Below are positions 5,037 through 6,251 of a stretch of DNA of 6,251 bases, piece by piece (the stretch's first letter is position 1; every line of letters starts with the position of its first letter). The notes under the pieces are model-generated. The model saw only the letters and a list, made by a program, of their open reading frames with translations. It did no database searches and had not been told where the DNA came from. A program made the position numbers and the translations under genes. Location: the NCBI GenBank assembly GCA_023247155.1, contig JAHFGZ010000053.1, forward strand, positions 1-6,251. The letters run 5' to 3'. This DNA comes from Candidatus Omnitrophota bacterium (lineage in GTDB: Bacteria > Omnitrophota > Gorgyraeia > Aquiviventales > Aquiviventaceae).

Positions 5037-5609
5037 ATGGGCGCCGTGGACCTCTCCCGGCTGAACTGGATGACGACGCGCGTGGACGCGGCGCTGGGCT
5101 GGGCGCGGAAGTTCTCCATCTTCCAGTACCCCTTCGTCACCGCCTGCTGCGGGATGGAGTACATGGCGACGGCGACCGCCCACTACGACATGGATCGGTT
5201 CGGCGCCGGGTTCCCGCGCTTCTCCCCGCGCCAGGCGGACGTCCTCTTCGTCGTCGGCACGGTCAGCCACAAGCTCGCGCCCGTCCTGAAACGGGTCTAC
5301 GACCAGATGGCCGACCCCAAATGGGTCGTGGCCTTCGGGGTGTGCACCTGCACCGGCGGCTTCTACGACAACTACGCGACGGTGATGGGCATCGACACCG
5401 TCATCCCGGTGGACGTCTACATCCCCGGCTGCCCTCCGCGGCCGGAGAACGTGCTGGACGGCCTCATCAAGCTCCAGGCGAAGATCGCGCAGGGCGCCAG
5501 CGCCGCGCCCGGCACCCTGCTCGCCCAAGGCCCCGCGTACCCCCACCTGAACACCGGCCAGCGGCCGCCGGAGCTCCAGGCCCCCCACCGCCCCGAGGCG
5601 CATCGTTGA
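5037..5609 (+). CDS. nuoB: NADH:quinone oxidoreductase (complex I) subunit B
   Basis: This 190-residue protein carries the N2 iron-sulfur cluster, which hands electrons to quinone at the base of the peripheral arm. The four ligands are visible as the tandem pair Cys37-Cys38 (TACCGMEYMAT), Cys103 and Cys132 (VDVYIPGCPPRPE), with spacings of 65 and 29 residues, the same as in the E. coli subunit. An extra cysteine, Cys105, makes the third site read GVCTCTGG; this is uncommon to my eye and could be an alternative ligand. The C-terminal 40 residues are a loose Pro/Ala-rich tail. The ATG at 5037 begins one base after the nuoA stop, so the two are probably coupled; GGAG at 5023-5026 is a distant possible ribosome site. 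The next gene, nuoC, begins 12 bases after the stop. Confidence 0.97.
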   Translation: MGAVDLSRLNWMTTRVDAALGWARKFSIFQYPFVTACCGMEYMATATAHYDMDRFGAGFPRFSPRQADVLFVVGTVSHKLAPVLKRVYDQMADPKWVVAFGVCTCTGGFYDNYATVMGIDTVIPVDVYIPGCPPRPENVLDGLIKLQAKIAQGASAAPGTLLAQGPAYPHLNTGQRPPELQAPHRPEAHR

Positions 5610-5621
5610 GCCGTCGCCCCG

Positions 5622-6227
5622 ATGCCTGCGCAGCCCACGCAAGAGGCCACGATCACCGCGACGCTGCAGCACCGTTTCCCCCGGCACGTCCTCGGGGCGC
5701 ACCGCTACCGCGGGCAGGAGACCGTGCTGCTCAAGCGGGAAGGGCTGCTGGACGTCGCGCGCTCCCTGCGGGACGAACCGGATCTGCGGTTCGACTTCCT
5801 GATGGACCTCGCCTGCGCGGACTACCTCAGGTTCGGGACATCGCAGCGCAGCGCCCCGCGCCTCGCCACCCCGTCGCCGCTGCCCTACTACAGCGCCCCC
5901 AAGCCGACGCCGGAGCGCTGGGAGCGGTTGGTGCCGCACGAGGCGCACCGCTTTGAGCTGGTCTACCATTTCTATTCCTCCGCGCACAACCGCCGGCTGC
6001 GCCTGAAGGTGCCGCTCGCCGCGGCCGACCCCGTCGCGGATTCGCTCACCGGCTTGTGGCAGGCGGCCAACTGGTTCGAGCGCGAGGTGTGGGACCTGTT
6101 CGGGATCCGGTTCGCCGGCCACCCCAACCTGCGCCGCATCCTCCTCTATGAAGAGTTCCAGGGCCATCCGCTCCGGAAGGACTACCCGGCGAGCAAGCGG
6201 CAGCCGCTCATCGGCCCGATGTATTAG
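5622..6227 (+). CDS. nuoC: NADH:quinone oxidoreductase (complex I) subunit C (30-kDa type)
   Basis: This 201-residue peripheral-arm subunit has no cofactor and packs against NuoD and NuoB. The family signature is clear near the C-terminus: ANWFEREVWDLFGIRF (149-164) and YEEFQGHPLRKDYP (176-189), with the core strand RFELVYHFYSS before it (110-120). The protein is a separate NuoC, not the NuoCD fusion of enteric bacteria. A segment of about 38 residues (71-108, rich in Pro, Ser and Ala) lengthens the linker between the N-terminal fold and that core strand; I recall similar linkers in Nitrospira-like NuoC proteins. No Shine-Dalgarno sequence precedes ATG 5622. The next ATG follows the stop by two bases, consistent with nuoD continuing the operon. 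Confidence 0.96.
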   Translation: MPAQPTQEATITATLQHRFPRHVLGAHRYRGQETVLLKREGLLDVARSLRDEPDLRFDFLMDLACADYLRFGTSQRSAPRLATPSPLPYYSAPKPTPERWERLVPHEAHRFELVYHFYSSAHNRRLRLKVPLAAADPVADSLTGLWQAANWFEREVWDLFGIRFAGHPNLRRILLYEEFQGHPLRKDYPASKRQPLIGPMY

Positions 6228-6229
6228 CC

Positions 6230-6251
6230 ATGCGCTCATCCCGCATCCCGC
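6230..6251 (+). CDS. nuoD: Probable start of nuoD (3' end outside window)
   Basis: Only seven codons are visible (MRSSRIP), opening two bases after the nuoC stop. The identity is inferred from the usual nuoA-B-C-D order; the residues themselves are not diagnostic. No ribosome binding site is seen, as for nuoA and nuoC, so the real start may lie slightly downstream. Confidence 0.35.

Noticed and set aside
5028..6239. Minus-strand open frame of 403 codons opposite nuoB and nuoC
   Set aside because: It is rich in Arg, Val, Gly and Glu without any motif, and lies fully antisense to two certain complex I genes.

Overview
The window is GC-rich, densely packed bacterial DNA from what looks like an uncultured, probably Gram-negative respiratory bacterium. 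Three things point that way: separate nuoA, nuoB and nuoC genes of a proton-pumping complex I, a NuoC whose long central linker resembles my recollection of Nitrospirota/Methylomirabilota-like proteins, and a REP-like hairpin element of the kind seen in several environmental phyla. The phylum assignment is a guess; no marker gene here settles it.

Layout. At 1-534 (+) is the C-terminal part of a MoeB/MoeZ-type adenylyltransferase with a rhodanese domain, closed by a likely intrinsic terminator. At 623-1912 (+) is a receiver-histidine kinase protein with an in-frame palindromic repeat element inside its ATP-binding domain. It ends tail-to-tail, by a 4-nt stop-codon overlap, with a minus-strand pair: a type IV ABC exporter (3938 down to 2172) and, coupled by a TGATG overlap, an 87-residue membrane protein (2172 down to 1909). 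A divergent 217-bp intergenic region (3939-4155) holds a sigma70-like promoter and a terminator-like hairpin, so it may make a short RNA or an attenuated leader. Rightward from it come a small SpeD-family pyruvoyl decarboxylase homologue (4156-4587), a second terminator/promoter region, then nuoA, nuoB, nuoC and the probable first codons of nuoD.

How the genes work together. The nuo genes are one operon building the Q-module core (NuoB, C, D) and a membrane subunit (NuoA) of NADH:quinone oxidoreductase. The exporter and its small partner form a second operon. The SpeD-like gene sits alone between two regulatory regions. It keeps the self-cleavage and catalytic residues of S-adenosylmethionine decarboxylase at exact spacing, but the residues expected to hold the adenine and ribose of AdoMet are replaced, so its substrate may be different. 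This is the most interesting gene here. The best non-coding signals are the hairpin element captured inside the kinase gene and the two leader/attenuator-like structures flanking the SpeD-like gene.

No stretch longer than 300 bases lacks a gene. I saw no tRNA, rRNA, CRISPR array, transposase or attachment site.
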